This document shows, piece by piece, positions 47,138-54,319 of a stretch of DNA of 56,808 bases. Each line of letters starts with the position of its first letter. Position 1 is the stretch's first letter. Both the position numbers and the translations under genes were made by a program. Origin of the DNA: a virus; IMG/VR virus record IMGVR_UViG_3300020202_000006, positions 1 to 56,808 of that record; one strand, 5' to 3'. The notes under the pieces are model-generated. The model searched no databases. It was given only the letters and a program-made list of their open reading frames with translations, and was not told the origin of the DNA.

Positions 47138-47359
47138 TCAGCTCGCCGTCTTCGCCCACACCCGCGTCGTACTCGTCAGGCTGGGAGTGCTCGCCCAGAA
47201 CCGCTTGCTCCTCAGCCGCGGCAGGAGGGTGATGGCCCACGCGATGAGGCAGAGCGTGAGCACCACGCGCCCCCACCGCCTCGCCGTGTTCCACCGACGG
47301 CGCCGGTCCAGCGGCGCCCGCCTCTGCCTCAACGCCTCGCGTATCTCGTGCGTCTCCAT
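47138..47359 (-). CDS. Small single-pass membrane protein
   Basis: The 73-residue protein starts at ATG (47357-47359) with AAGGAG 6 nt upstream. A basic N-terminus (RQRRAPLDRRRRWN) precedes one transmembrane helix at about 29-46 (VVLTLCLIAWAITLL) and a Ser/Thr/Lys tail. Positive-inside topology is expected. Function unknown. Confidence 0.6.
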   Translation of the reverse strand: METHEIREALRQRRAPLDRRRRWNTARRWGRVVLTLCLIAWAITLLPRLRSKRFWASTPSLTSTTRVWAKTAS

Positions 47360-47379
47360 GCTGCTCTCCTTCGCCGCGG

Positions 47380-47562
47380 TCACGCACGCGGGGTTGGTTG
47401 CTTCCTCCGTTGGCTCCGGCTCACGAACGTCCCCGTGACCACCCGATACCGACCGGTGCTCCATCCGTTCAGATGCCGACATCTCGCGTCGGCCAACCCC
47501 TTGTTTCGGAACGCCTCGACGGGGCGGCCCTGACACGCGAGCATGTACACCCGGGCCCTCAT
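47380..47562 (-). CDS. Small basic hypothetical protein
   Basis: The 60-residue protein MRARVYMLACQGRPVEAFRN continues with ADARCRHLNG and a basic tail (SRSQRRKQ). It overlaps the next upstream gene by 4 nt (ATGA). It may bind nucleic acid. Confidence 0.6.
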   Translation of the reverse strand: MRARVYMLACQGRPVEAFRNKGLADARCRHLNGWSTGRYRVVTGTFVSRSQRRKQPTPRA

Positions 47563-48026
47563 GCCACCTCCCTGTTGCGGGTCACGGCGTCGTCCGACTC
47601 GACGCGCGGGGCCCACTGCCTGTAGGAGTCGTCCGCGGCCTGGCCGCTGATGTGGTGCAGCAGGTCCACGGGCGCGTGCGGGTCGAAGAGTTCGCGGCCC
47701 TGGTAGCGGAAGGCGTGGAACAACTCGTGGCGGACGACGAGTTCGACCTGCATCCACAGCGTCTTGACGACGCCGCTCTTGCCGGTGCCCGCCCAGAGCA
47801 CCACGTCGCGCCCGCGCCCGCGGCCGAACGAACCGTCGTCCACGTTCACGCGGTCGAACGTGACCCACAGCAACCAGCCCTTGCGCTCGCCGCCCACGTC
47901 GGGGAGGCGGAAGGGCTTCCACTCGAACGCCCAGTGCCAGTTGGTCGGTCCGATGCGCGACATCTCGACCTGCGAGATGACCTCGGCCAAGTCCGCGTCG
48001 GTGTAGACCATCTTCTCGGTGTGCAT
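47559..48026 (-). CDS. Hypothetical protein with HExxH motif
   Basis: The 155-residue protein has EFKPFRLPD-like Trp-rich strands, a Gly/Arg loop (GSFGRGRGRDVVLW) and H100-E-L-F-H104 in a helix (VELVVRHELFHAFRYQ). HExxH binds zinc in many metalloproteases, and a third ligand could be one of the later His (HHISG). No signal peptide is present. Chance occurrence of the motif cannot be excluded. Confidence 0.6.
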   Translation of the reverse strand: MHTEKMVYTDADLAEVISQVEMSRIGPTNWHWAFEWKPFRLPDVGGERKGWLLWVTFDRVNVDDGSFGRGRGRDVVLWAGTGKSGVVKTLWMQVELVVRHELFHAFRYQGRELFDPHAPVDLLHHISGQAADDSYRQWAPRVESDDAVTRNREVA

Positions 48027-48035
48027 CCGTCGCTC

Positions 48036-48449
48036 CTACGCCGCGTCCGCGGCCTTGGGGGATTCGGGGAACCGCTCCTTGTGCAGCGCCACCCGCCGCA
48101 CCAGGGCCATCACGTCCGGGCGGCCCAGGCCCTCCTCGCGCCGCTTGATCCAGGCGCCGTGGTCGGACCCGCTCCCGCCCGTGATGGCGATGGCGATGCT
48201 GCTCCACGACGGGACCGCCTCGCCCTCGCCCACGTCGTCCCGGCAGAGGACGGCCAGGGCCCGCCGCGACTGCACCTGCGCGGTGGAGCGTCCGGGCGGG
48301 GACACGTCCCCGAGATGGTCGAGGTAGCGCATGATGCGGGCGCGGAGGGCGCGGACGGCGGGCGGCGCGTCCGCGATGGGCGCGCCGCACTCGCGCCTGG
48401 CCCAGTGGGCGCCGCAGGTCGGGCAGACGCCGGGGGACATGGGCGTCAT
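48036..48449 (-). CDS. Hypothetical protein with zinc knuckle
   Basis: The 137-residue protein begins MTPMSPGVCPTCGAHWARRE with a third Cys 13 residues later. A helical body follows (RALRARIMRYLDHLGDVSPP). ATG at 48447-48449 overlaps the preceding stop. Function unknown. Confidence 0.6.
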   Translation of the reverse strand: MTPMSPGVCPTCGAHWARRECGAPIADAPPAVRALRARIMRYLDHLGDVSPPGRSTAQVQSRRALAVLCRDDVGEGEAVPSWSSIAIAITGGSGSDHGAWIKRREEGLGRPDVMALVRRVALHKERFPESPKAADAA

Positions 48450-48652
48450 TGCGCGTCCTCCGGGGCGGGGGCGGCAATCTCCTCGGGTCCGCCGTCGATG
48501 TAGTTCCAAGCCCATTCTGTCCAGTGCTCCTGGACGGCCTTGTCGCGGGCATCAGCGTCCAGCCCCGCCAGTTCCTCGTCGTCGATCTCGTACTCCGTGT
48601 CATGGCGAGCGCCGGCGAAGCCGATCCCGAGCGTGAACCTGAACCATGCCAT
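48446..48652 (-). CDS. Small conserved acidic protein
   Basis: The 68-residue protein MAWFRFTLGIGFAGARHDTE continues with EIDDEELAGL and WTEWAWNYID. This layout is common, in my memory, among short phage proteins of unknown role. ATG at 48650-48652; overlap of 4 nt with the next gene. Confidence 0.65.
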   Translation of the reverse strand: MAWFRFTLGIGFAGARHDTEYEIDDEELAGLDADARDKAVQEHWTEWAWNYIDGGPEEIAAPAPEDAQ

Positions 48653-48653
48653 G

Positions 48654-49016
48654 TCAGTCCTCCGGGTTGACAACCTTCGTCTCGAATCCGCCGCCCTCGC
48701 GCTGGGGCTTGGGCCGCACCAGCACGGCGCGGAAGGGGAAGAGGGACGCCGCCACCTTGAGCTTGACCCAGGCGTCGTCCTCCATGTGCCCCTTGACCTC
48801 GTGGATCTCCAGCGTGCCGTCGGGCAGCATGACCACGAAGTCGGGGGTGTACCGCGTGTCCGGGGCGAGCTTGAACGTGAACGCCTCGAACCAGTACGCG
48901 GCGACCTTGCCCTCCAGCCTGAGCGCGGCGAGCACGTCGGCGTAGCGGGCCTCGGACTTGTTCATGGTGCCGGGGGTGCGGCGGGCGGTGCGGCCACGGG
49001 CGAAGATGCGCGTCAC
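48654..49016 (-). CDS. DUF1064-type phage nuclease
   Basis: The 120-residue protein has a basic N-terminus with NKSEARYADVLAALRLEGKV, then RYTPDFVVML, IHEVKGHMEDD and KLKVAASLFPF. These match the PD-(D/E)XK core (Asp in TPDF, Glu-x-Lys in EVK) of the small DUF1064 phage family, probably a Holliday-junction or recombination nuclease. It lies in the early operon upstream of the methyltransferase, in keeping with DNA metabolism. Confidence 0.8.
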   Translation of the reverse strand: MTRIFARGRTARRTPGTMNKSEARYADVLAALRLEGKVAAYWFEAFTFKLAPDTRYTPDFVVMLPDGTLEIHEVKGHMEDDAWVKLKVAASLFPFRAVLVRPKPQREGGGFETKVVNPED

Positions 49017-49267
49017 GTGCTGCCCTCCCTGCCGAACAGCGCCGCCCCCGCGTCGCTCTCGTCCGCCTGCGCCTGTCGCTTGCGGAGCACGCGGTCGGAC
49101 GGCGCAACCTTGTTCGTCTCCTGCAGCCAGACGAGGTACGGGTAGCGCTCACGGGTCGCCCAGGGGAAGGCGTTGAGGAGCATCGCGCGAAGCTCGGCGC
49201 GGCTGGCGCGTGGGTTGTCCCGCACGATCGCGGCGATGCGGCGGGCTGCGTCTTCTCGCCAGGTCAC
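49013..49267 (-). CDS. Small conserved phage protein
   Basis: The 84-residue protein starts at GTG in a GTGA overlap. It has AARRIAAIVRDNPRASRAEL and a Tyr-Trp motif (ATRERYPYLVWLQE), similar to small phage proteins found next to nucleases or replication genes. Function unknown. Confidence 0.65.
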   Translation of the reverse strand: MTWREDAARRIAAIVRDNPRASRAELRAMLLNAFPWATRERYPYLVWLQETNKVAPSDRVLRKRQAQADESDAGAALFGREGST

Positions 49268-49488
49268 GTGAACAGCCCTCCTTTGTTCGCTTCCGGCTTC
49301 TCCGCCGCCGGCACCATCGCCCTGAACCTGTCCCGCTCCGTGGGGCCGATGGAGAACCACGTCGCCTTGGGGTCGTACAAGCCCGCCTGCTTGAGCGCCA
49401 TGTACCGGCCGATGGCCGCCTCCTCCGCGGGCGTGCCCGCGTGCGCGTCGAAGTCGTCGAGGTTGCTGCGGGTGGGGGTGGCGGTCAT
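49264..49488 (-). CDS. Hypothetical protein
   Basis: The 74-residue protein (ATG at 49486-49488, ATGA overlap) has GTPAEEAAIGRYMALKQAGL and TWFSIGPTERDRFRAM. Helical and soluble. Function unknown. Confidence 0.6.
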   Translation of the reverse strand: MTATPTRSNLDDFDAHAGTPAEEAAIGRYMALKQAGLYDPKATWFSIGPTERDRFRAMVPAAEKPEANKGGLFT

Positions 49489-49838
49489 GCGGACGGCCCA
49501 TCCTCCCGGTGCGTCTCTGTGGCAAGCCGAGCGGTGAGCCACCGGATAGCGGCGTCCCGGCGTCCGCTCTCGACGGGGATAGACAGCATGGCCGCCAGCG
49601 CCTCCGCCATGTAGTGAACGTCGGTGCATCCGGCGCTCTCGGCGTGCAGCCGCGTCAGGTCGTCGACCGTCATGCCGAACGCCTTGGCATAGCGGCGGAG
49701 CGCGGTCGGCTTGATGGGGGCGCCCTTCTCATGCTTGCACACCGACGACTGCGACACGCCGGACCGCTTGGACAACTCACACTGGGTGAGCCCGCGAGCC
49801 TTCCGCAACATCCGTACGACAGCACCTGTGCCGCTCAT
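49485..49838 (-). CDS. XRE-family HTH regulator
   Basis: The 117-residue protein has a Cro/CI-type helix-turn-helix (VVRMLRKARGLTQCELSKRS, GVSQSSVCKHEKG, LRRYAKAFGMTVDDLTRL). A short helical C-terminal part follows. GGAGAGGAGG precedes the ATG. It lies in the early leftward operon and may be a phage repressor or autoregulator of the operon. It could be the protein that binds the palindromes, which is speculation. Confidence 0.8.
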   Translation of the reverse strand: MSGTGAVVRMLRKARGLTQCELSKRSGVSQSSVCKHEKGAPIKPTALRRYAKAFGMTVDDLTRLHAESAGCTDVHYMAEALAAMLSIPVESGRRDAAIRWLTARLATETHREDGPSA

Positions 49839-50029
49839 AACTCAGACCTCCTCTCCCTCGGCAACCGCTCGCGCTTGCTCGGCACCGGCAGCGTGCGCAC
49901 GGCCACGCCGACGCAGGCGCAGTGCCCGCGCACGCGCCCGCAGCCGGGGCACACCACCGGCGCCGACGTGCCCACCACGGGGCTGGGCCGCGCGGGCGGG
50001 GGCTTGGGGGCTATCTCGCGGTGCCTCAT
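49835..50029 (-). CDS. Small zinc-ribbon protein
   Basis: The 64-residue protein has CPGCGRVRGHCAC (two pairs of Cys) within a Pro/Arg-rich sequence. It overlaps both neighbours by 4 nt. Function unknown. Confidence 0.6.
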   Translation of the reverse strand: MRHREIAPKPPPARPSPVVGTSAPVVCPGCGRVRGHCACVGVAVRTLPVPSKRERLPRERRSEL

Positions 50030-50247
50030 CGCCCGCCCCTCCGGTGGTGCCGCTTGTACTGCTCCCAGGCGGCGTCAATGTCGGAAATGACTACTGACGC
50101 CTCCACAATCGCCCGTCGGCTGCTCCGCGCCATCGCGGCGTCGCTGCTGATGTACCGCTCCCCCGCCACGTACCCCACCAGCACGCCCTGGGCGAGCTTG
50201 CGGAGCGTCGCGGCCGACAGGGGGCGCTTGCGCTGTCTCTTGGCCAT
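50026..50247 (-). CDS. Small basic hypothetical protein
   Basis: The protein of about 73 residues begins MAKRQRKRPLSAATLRKLAQ and has a helical C-terminal half. The start may be the GTG one codon earlier (50250). It shares TGATG with the upstream gene. Function unknown. Confidence 0.6.
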   Translation of the reverse strand: MAKRQRKRPLSAATLRKLAQGVLVGYVAGERYISSDAAMARSSRRAIVEASVVISDIDAAWEQYKRHHRRGGR

Positions 50248-50585
50248 CACCGCACCTCCATCTCGGACTCATGGGCGAAGACCAGCGCGCCGGGCACCGG
50301 GCCCAGCGGCTCCAGTTGCAGCAGGTACAGGCCCGCCCCGTCCCGCACCGGCGCCGTCCGCCGCGGGTCGTTGGGGGCGTACGTGTGCTCGGGGCCCGGC
50401 ACGTCCAGCACCCGCCCCGCGTGGCGGCGCAGCACCTTGGCGGGCAGCCGGTGCCCGTCGGCCACCAGCGTCACGCGCTGGAACTCCCGGAACAGCGGCT
50501 CGGCCGGGCGCACGAACCGGGCCACGAAGCGGAACCGCGGGGGCTTGCGCGTGGCGGCGGGGTTCGTCATGTTCATCAGAGTCAT
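50247..50585 (-). CDS. Hypothetical protein
   Basis: The 112-residue protein has strands FRFVARFVRP and FQRVTLVADGHRLPAKVLRR and an acidic end. It starts in an ATGA overlap with the DnaC-like gene's stop, so it belongs to the replication module. It may be an accessory loader or single-strand binding factor, but nothing decisive is seen. Confidence 0.6.
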   Translation of the reverse strand: MTLMNMTNPAATRKPPRFRFVARFVRPAEPLFREFQRVTLVADGHRLPAKVLRRHAGRVLDVPGPEHTYAPNDPRRTAPVRDGAGLYLLQLEPLGPVPGALVFAHESEMEVR

Positions 50586-51154
50586 CGCTCGTCTCTCCTG
50601 AAGCTCGGCCAGTCGCACACGATCACCACCCCCGTCTCCCGCATCCGGTCGGCGACGCTCGGACCCAGCGACTTGGCCAGTTCCTCGGGCCGGTGGTTGC
50701 TCACGAGCACGGTGTCCAGCATCGCCGCGTACCGGCGGTCGATGATGTGGGTGAGCACGTTGTCCTCCCACGCCGACTCCCCCCGCACCTGCGCCTCGTC
50801 GATCACCAGCACCCCGGGCCGGGCGTAGCGGTCCACCAGCGCCCGCTCGGTCGCCTCCGCGCCCTGCCGGAACGCCTCGCGGATGCGGAGGAACATCCCC
50901 ACCGCCGTCGTGTACAGGATCGAGCGCCCGTTCTCGCCGGCGTGCCGCAGCGCGGTGCAGACCATGTGCGACTTGCCCGTGCCCCGGTTCCCCACGACGG
51001 CCGCCACGGCGCCGGTGCCGAAGGTCGCCCACAAGCGTCCGCCGGCCTCGATCCATCGCGTCCCCCGGGCGTCGCCGGGCGGCAGGTCCCTAGGTGGATC
51101 CCAGTACCGCCGGGGGATGTCCGCCGCGCGGAGCCTGTCGCGGATGTCAGCCAC
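50582..51154 (-). CDS. DnaC-like AAA+ helicase loader
   Basis: The 190-residue ATPase has Walker A GNRGTGKS (55-62), Walker B VLVIDE (115-120) and a sensor I Asn in VSNHRPEEL (153). This is the compact layout of DnaC/IstB-type loaders. It would place the host replicative helicase at the phage origin. I chose the GTG at 51152-51154: GGGGAGGA lies 5 nt upstream and the 8-nt overlap with the preceding stop (GTGGCTGA) suggests coupling. A longer frame to 51274 lacks conserved sequence. Confidence 0.85.
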   Translation of the reverse strand: MADIRDRLRAADIPRRYWDPPRDLPPGDARGTRWIEAGGRLWATFGTGAVAAVVGNRGTGKSHMVCTALRHAGENGRSILYTTAVGMFLRIREAFRQGAEATERALVDRYARPGVLVIDEAQVRGESAWEDNVLTHIIDRRYAAMLDTVLVSNHRPEELAKSLGPSVADRMRETGVVIVCDWPSFRRDER

Positions 51155-51989
51155 GGGAGTCCTCCCCGGGCCGCACGACGGGCAGGGTCGCCCAGTCGTC
51201 CGGCTCGTCGAAGTCGCGCCCACGCTGCTGGGCCCGCCGCTGCTCGGCGGCGCCCGGCGCCGGGCCGGTCGCACGGGGCGCGGCGTGCCGCATGTCCCCG
51301 CCGCGGTCCTGCTCCCGCTTGAGCCAGCCGGTCAGGAACCGGTCCCAGTTGCTCTTGTGCGCCCGCTCGGGGTTGGCCCGCAGCCACACGTCGGCCGCGG
51401 CGAGCTGGCGGTCGATGTCGCACGCCGGGAACGCCAGGGCCCAGCGGCGGCGGTCCTCGTCGGCGATGCCCGTCCACCCCCCGGCGGGCGTCCACGCGAT
51501 CGCGGCCTCGCGCGTCTTCTCCTTCTTCTTCTTCTTATCTCTTAAGGGGGAGGGGGGAGCGGGGGGCGGGGGAACCAAAGTTGAACCAACCGTGAACCAA
51601 GGTTGAACCACCGTTGAACCACCGTTCGTTTCGTCGCGCACGCCGTCCTTCCGTGCTCGCCGTGCTTCCCCGCTGGCCCGTCCGTTCGCCGCCTGCGCCA
51701 CGCTGCGCTGTCGCTCGCGTTCGTACGCGGCGGCCAGCAACGGGTGGACGTATCCGCTGCCACGCCGCGCGAAGTGCGCGAGCACCGACGATTCCACTGA
51801 CGGCCAGTCGGACGAACTCACGCCGGCAAGGCGGGCGAGAGCGGGGCCGCTGGGGGGCAGGGCGGGGTCGGGTTGGCTAGCGAAACGAATCACCAGTCGC
51901 ACCAGGGCCGCGAGCGCGTCGTTGTCGAGCGCGTCGACGGTGTTGGGCGGGAACAGCCGCAGCAGCGACTCACGGAATCCGTCGGCCAC
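51147..51989 (-). CDS. Phage replication initiator (helicase-loader partner), gene contains iterons
   Basis: The 280-residue protein has a helical N-terminal domain (LPPSGPALARLAGVSSSDWP), an Arg-rich stretch, a low-complexity linker (Thr/Val/Pro, then KKKKKEK at about 152-158) and a C-terminal domain (WANPERAHKSNWDRFLTGWL-like). It lies directly upstream of the DnaC-like gene, as lambda O precedes P. Five 11-bp iterons and an A+T-rich tract lie inside it, at the linker. It is therefore a candidate origin-binding initiator. GTG start at 51987-51989. Confidence 0.65.
   Translation of the reverse strand: MADGFRESLLRLFPPNTVDALDNDALAALVRLVIRFASQPDPALPPSGPALARLAGVSSSDWPSVESSVLAHFARRGSGYVHPLLAAAYERERQRSVAQAANGRASGEARRARKDGVRDETNGGSTVVQPWFTVGSTLVPPPPAPPSPLRDKKKKKEKTREAAIAWTPAGGWTGIADEDRRRWALAFPACDIDRQLAAADVWLRANPERAHKSNWDRFLTGWLKREQDRGGDMRHAAPRATGPAPGAAEQRRAQQRGRDFDEPDDWATLPVVRPGEDSRG
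51514..51623. promoter_or_regulatory. Candidate replication origin: five 11-bp iterons plus A+T-rich tract
   Basis: From 51569 to 51623 five tandem units occur with exact 11-bp period, and the plus-strand consensus is GTTGAACCANN. They are GGGGAACCAAA, GTTGAACCAAC, CGTGAACCAAG and two copies of GTTGAACCACC. The period does not divide by three, so the repeats are not a protein repeat. An A+T-rich purine-pyrimidine tract (51514-51545) adjoins them and could melt. The layout matches lambda-type origins inside the initiator gene. Confidence 0.7.
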
Positions 51990-52360
51990 GTCGGCGTCCT
52001 GCCGGGGTGAGAACCGCGCTCACAGAGGCTCCCCGCGCGCGTCAGCACCAAGTACCTCTCTCGGTGCGTCGCGGGGCTATGAGCTATTGGAATCCCGCGT
52101 TCCGGGCTCTCGCCCGTTCCGCGGAAGGCGGACGCTGTTCCAAGCAGCCCCGCCCCGCCGTCATTGCCGCCGATCGGGCACCCGCGATGACGGACGCGGG
52201 CTCCTACGACGCCCGTTTATGGACGCGCCGGTCTCCATTCGGACGGCCGGACTTCCCAAGGCTCAGCGGCTCACCTGGTGTCTTCAATGCGGCGTCTAGG
52301 AGGGCTCCGCGACGCCGCGGGGTTGCCGGAGATTCGGGCTCTCCGGCGGCCAGGCGATAC
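51990..52360. other. 371-bp stretch without a convincing gene
   Basis: It lies between the replication gene and the ParB-like gene, both leftward. I see only short frames with poor codon use, including a 26-codon minus-strand frame from about 52173. A G+C inverted repeat (GCGTTCCGGG and nearby partners) occurs around 52100-52130. A promoter for the replication genes may lie here, but no consensus stands out. Confidence 0.5.
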
Positions 52361-53275
52361 TCAGGCGGCGGCGACGCTCGGCGCGAGGCCGCGGGGGAGG
52401 GGGAACGCCTCGCTGGGCTTGAAGGCCAGGAGGCTGATCTGGCTCCCCGAGCGGTGGGCGTTCCACGCCTTGATGAACCACGCCAGCGTGTTGCGGTAGT
52501 CCCCGATGGTGCGGCGGGCGGGGGCGTTGAGCAGCACGCGGCGGAGGATCAGGCGCGGGTCGCGCGCCCCCAGGTTCGCGCCCTCGACGGTGCTGTTGAT
52601 GAAGTAGTCCGCCGCGCCGTGGTCGATCCGGCGGAGGAGCCAGATCGTGAACGCCATGACGCTGGGTGGGGCGATCGTCCGGTGCTCGCGGCTGCCGCTC
52701 ACCACGGCGACGGCCTCGCGGATGCCGGGGGTGCGGGCCAAGATCCCCATCAACTCGGCGTTGGAGACGCGGCGGTCGCGTCCCCCCTGGAGCCCCGCCT
52801 CGTCGCTCCACCGTGCCACCAGCCGCAGCGTGGACGCGAGTATGGAGGTGTTCACCTCCCCCGCCATCGCCAGCGAGTCGCTGCCCTTGCGGACGCGCCC
52901 GGTGTCGATCACGTCCTTGGCCGCGACCGGGAGCCCATAGACCACCAGCACGTCGAGCGGGACGCCCGAGCGGACCACGGCGTGGCAGCGGTGCTGGCCG
53001 TCGATCAGCTCCCCGTTCACGTCGAAGCGGATGGGGGTGGCGTCGTAGATCGCGCGACCGGCCAGCAGCTCCGCCTCGATGGAGAGGATGTTGCCCTCGG
53101 AGAGTGGCCGGTTCGCCACGTTGCGGGAGAGGAACGCCTCGGCCTGCTCGGGCGTCATGGTCAGGCGACGGGTGCCCACCTCGCCGGGGGCGGGGAGCCA
53201 GGCATGGGCGGGCGCGGGCGAGAGGCGGTGATTCGACGGTCGGGCCGGGGGCGTTCGTTCCAGAACTGCTGTCAT
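52361..53275 (-). CDS. ParB/Srx-like domain protein
   Basis: The 304-residue protein has the ParB-type N-terminal motif ELIDGQHRCHAVVRSG (89-104) after PEQAEAFLS and LSEGNILSIEAELLAG. A helical C-terminal part follows. CGGAGC lies 6 nt before the chosen ATG at 53273-53275. ParB-like phage proteins are thought to be nucleases, CTP-dependent DNA binders or regulators. No ParA gene or parS is evident, so plasmid-type partitioning is not supported. Confidence 0.75.
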   Translation of the reverse strand: MTAVLERTPPARPSNHRLSPAPAHAWLPAPGEVGTRRLTMTPEQAEAFLSRNVANRPLSEGNILSIEAELLAGRAIYDATPIRFDVNGELIDGQHRCHAVVRSGVPLDVLVVYGLPVAAKDVIDTGRVRKGSDSLAMAGEVNTSILASTLRLVARWSDEAGLQGGRDRRVSNAELMGILARTPGIREAVAVVSGSREHRTIAPPSVMAFTIWLLRRIDHGAADYFINSTVEGANLGARDPRLILRRVLLNAPARRTIGDYRNTLAWFIKAWNAHRSGSQISLLAFKPSEAFPLPRGLAPSVAAA

Positions 53276-53342
53276 GTGTCGCTCCGTTGCAGAGGGAACA
53301 CTCGGGAACCGGCCGGATCTCGGGGACGAGCCCGGCCACAAA

Positions 53343-53372
53343 GCTTGGCGCCGCGGTCCCGCGACGCCAAGC
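53343..53372. terminator. Long hairpin upstream of the ParB-like gene
   Basis: GCTTGGCG and CGCCAAGC pair perfectly around a self-complementary G+C loop (CGCGGTCCCGCG). It lies between the tiny genes at 53393-53583 and the ParB-like gene. It may attenuate or process the operon transcript. No T run follows. Confidence 0.5.
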
Positions 53373-53392
53373 AAGGAGAGAGGATGAGGCCG

Positions 53393-53488
53393 TTACTCGC
53401 CCACGAAGATGAGCGCGATGAACTTGAGGAAGGCGAGCGCCACGAAGGCCGCCCACTCCCGGGCGCTGAGGTCGTCGTGGCGGCTCAC
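53393..53488 (-). CDS. 31-residue membrane peptide
   Basis: GTG start at 53486-53488 lies in a GTGA overlap with the previous stop. The peptide MSRHDDLSAREWAAFVALAF continues into a single apolar helix and ends VGE. High third-position G+C supports it. Function unknown. Confidence 0.55.
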   Translation of the reverse strand: MSRHDDLSAREWAAFVALAFLKFIALIFVGE

Positions 53489-53583
53489 TGCGCGTCCTCG
53501 CTTTCGTGGCCCTGTTCGCTATGCGCGACGGGCGAGAAGAGGCGGAAGACGAGGTGCCAGAGCGTGACGAGGGGATGGAGCAT
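53485..53583 (-). CDS. 32-residue peptide
   Basis: ATG at 53581-53583 is preceded by AGGAGACCCGTC, a good ribosome site. The peptide MLHPLVTLWHLVFRLFSPVA has an amphipathic or membrane helix and an acidic tail (GHESEDAQ). It is coupled to the next peptide gene. Function unknown. Confidence 0.55.
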   Translation of the reverse strand: MLHPLVTLWHLVFRLFSPVAHSEQGHESEDAQ

Positions 53584-53648
53584 GACGGGTCTCCTGGTTC
53601 GAGAAACCCCGGCACCCGCGGAGGCGAGCGCCGGAGCAGTGAGGAAGG

Positions 53649-54089
53649 TCAGAACGGGGGATCGCTGTCGTCCATCTCGATCGGCTGCGTGCGGGTGAGC
53701 GCCGCCTGCGTGCGCGGGGACGCCCTGGGCGGGGCCGCCTTGGGCGCGGGCGCGGCGCTCTCCTCGCGGGGGCCGACGAACTGGAACTCCTCGACGACGA
53801 CGGAGAGCTTGGACCGCCGCTGGCCGTCGGACTCCCACTGGTCGAGCTTGAGGCGGCCCTCGATCAGCACCTCGCGGCCCTTGGACAGGTGCTGGGCCAT
53901 CACCTCCGCCGTCTTGCCGAAGGCGGTGCAGTCGACGAACAGCACCTCCTCCTTCGCCTCGCCGTCGCGGCCCTTGGAGCGGCGGTTGACGGCGAGCCCG
54001 ACGGTGGCGACGGAGACGCCGCTGCTGGTGTTCTTGAGTTCGATGTCGCGGACCAGACGCCCGCCGAGGATGACCTTGTTGTAGTTCAC
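53649..54089 (-). CDS. ssb: Single-stranded DNA-binding protein
   Basis: The 146-residue protein has an OB fold beginning MNYNKVILGGRLVRDIELK, with VSVATVGLAVNRR, VLFVDCTAFGKTAEV and VLIEGRLKLDQWE. A Pro/Ala linker and an acidic tip (DDSDPPF) follow, the usual docking site for partner proteins. It would coat single strands in replication and recombination. It lies next to an ERF-type annealing protein. Length and motifs match bacterial SSB. Confidence 0.95.
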   Translation of the reverse strand: MNYNKVILGGRLVRDIELKNTSSGVSVATVGLAVNRRSKGRDGEAKEEVLFVDCTAFGKTAEVMAQHLSKGREVLIEGRLKLDQWESDGQRRSKLSVVVEEFQFVGPREESAAPAPKAAPPRASPRTQAALTRTQPIEMDDSDPPF

Positions 54090-54319
54090 GCCGCACCTCC
54101 TTCGCGGGCCGCGAGCATCGCGTCGGCGAACCCCAGCGCCGCTGCGGCGACCGTGCGCTCTAGGTCGCGGTGTTGCTCGTGCGGAAGGCTCACCGCTTTG
54201 AGGTAGAAGCTTGCCAGCATCCCCTGCATCGCCTGCCCCGCGAACCAGTCGCGGAGGGACATCCCGTCCGAGCCCGAGGCTCCGGCGAACGCCGGTCCGC
54301 CGTCGTCCTTCTTATCCAC
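54086..54319 (-). CDS. Conserved small phage protein
   Basis: The 77-residue protein starts at GTG and contains DGGPAFAG, GMSLRDWFAGQAMQGML and a C-terminal ADAMLAAR. This pattern (GGPAF, SLRDWFAGQA, ADAML) is very common in phages, in my memory, and its function is unknown. It sits between SSB and ERF genes with overlaps on both sides. Confidence 0.75.
   Translation of the reverse strand: MDKKDDGGPAFAGASGSDGMSLRDWFAGQAMQGMLASFYLKAVSLPHEQHRDLERTVAAAALGFADAMLAAREGGAA

Noticed and set aside
51569-51623. CRISPR-like array
   Set aside because: The repeats are 11 bp in direct tandem without spacers, and no cas gene is present. They fit iterons.
51922-53698. Rightward frames across the replication/ParB region
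   Set aside because: They oppose well-supported leftward genes, have poor third-position bias and no motifs.
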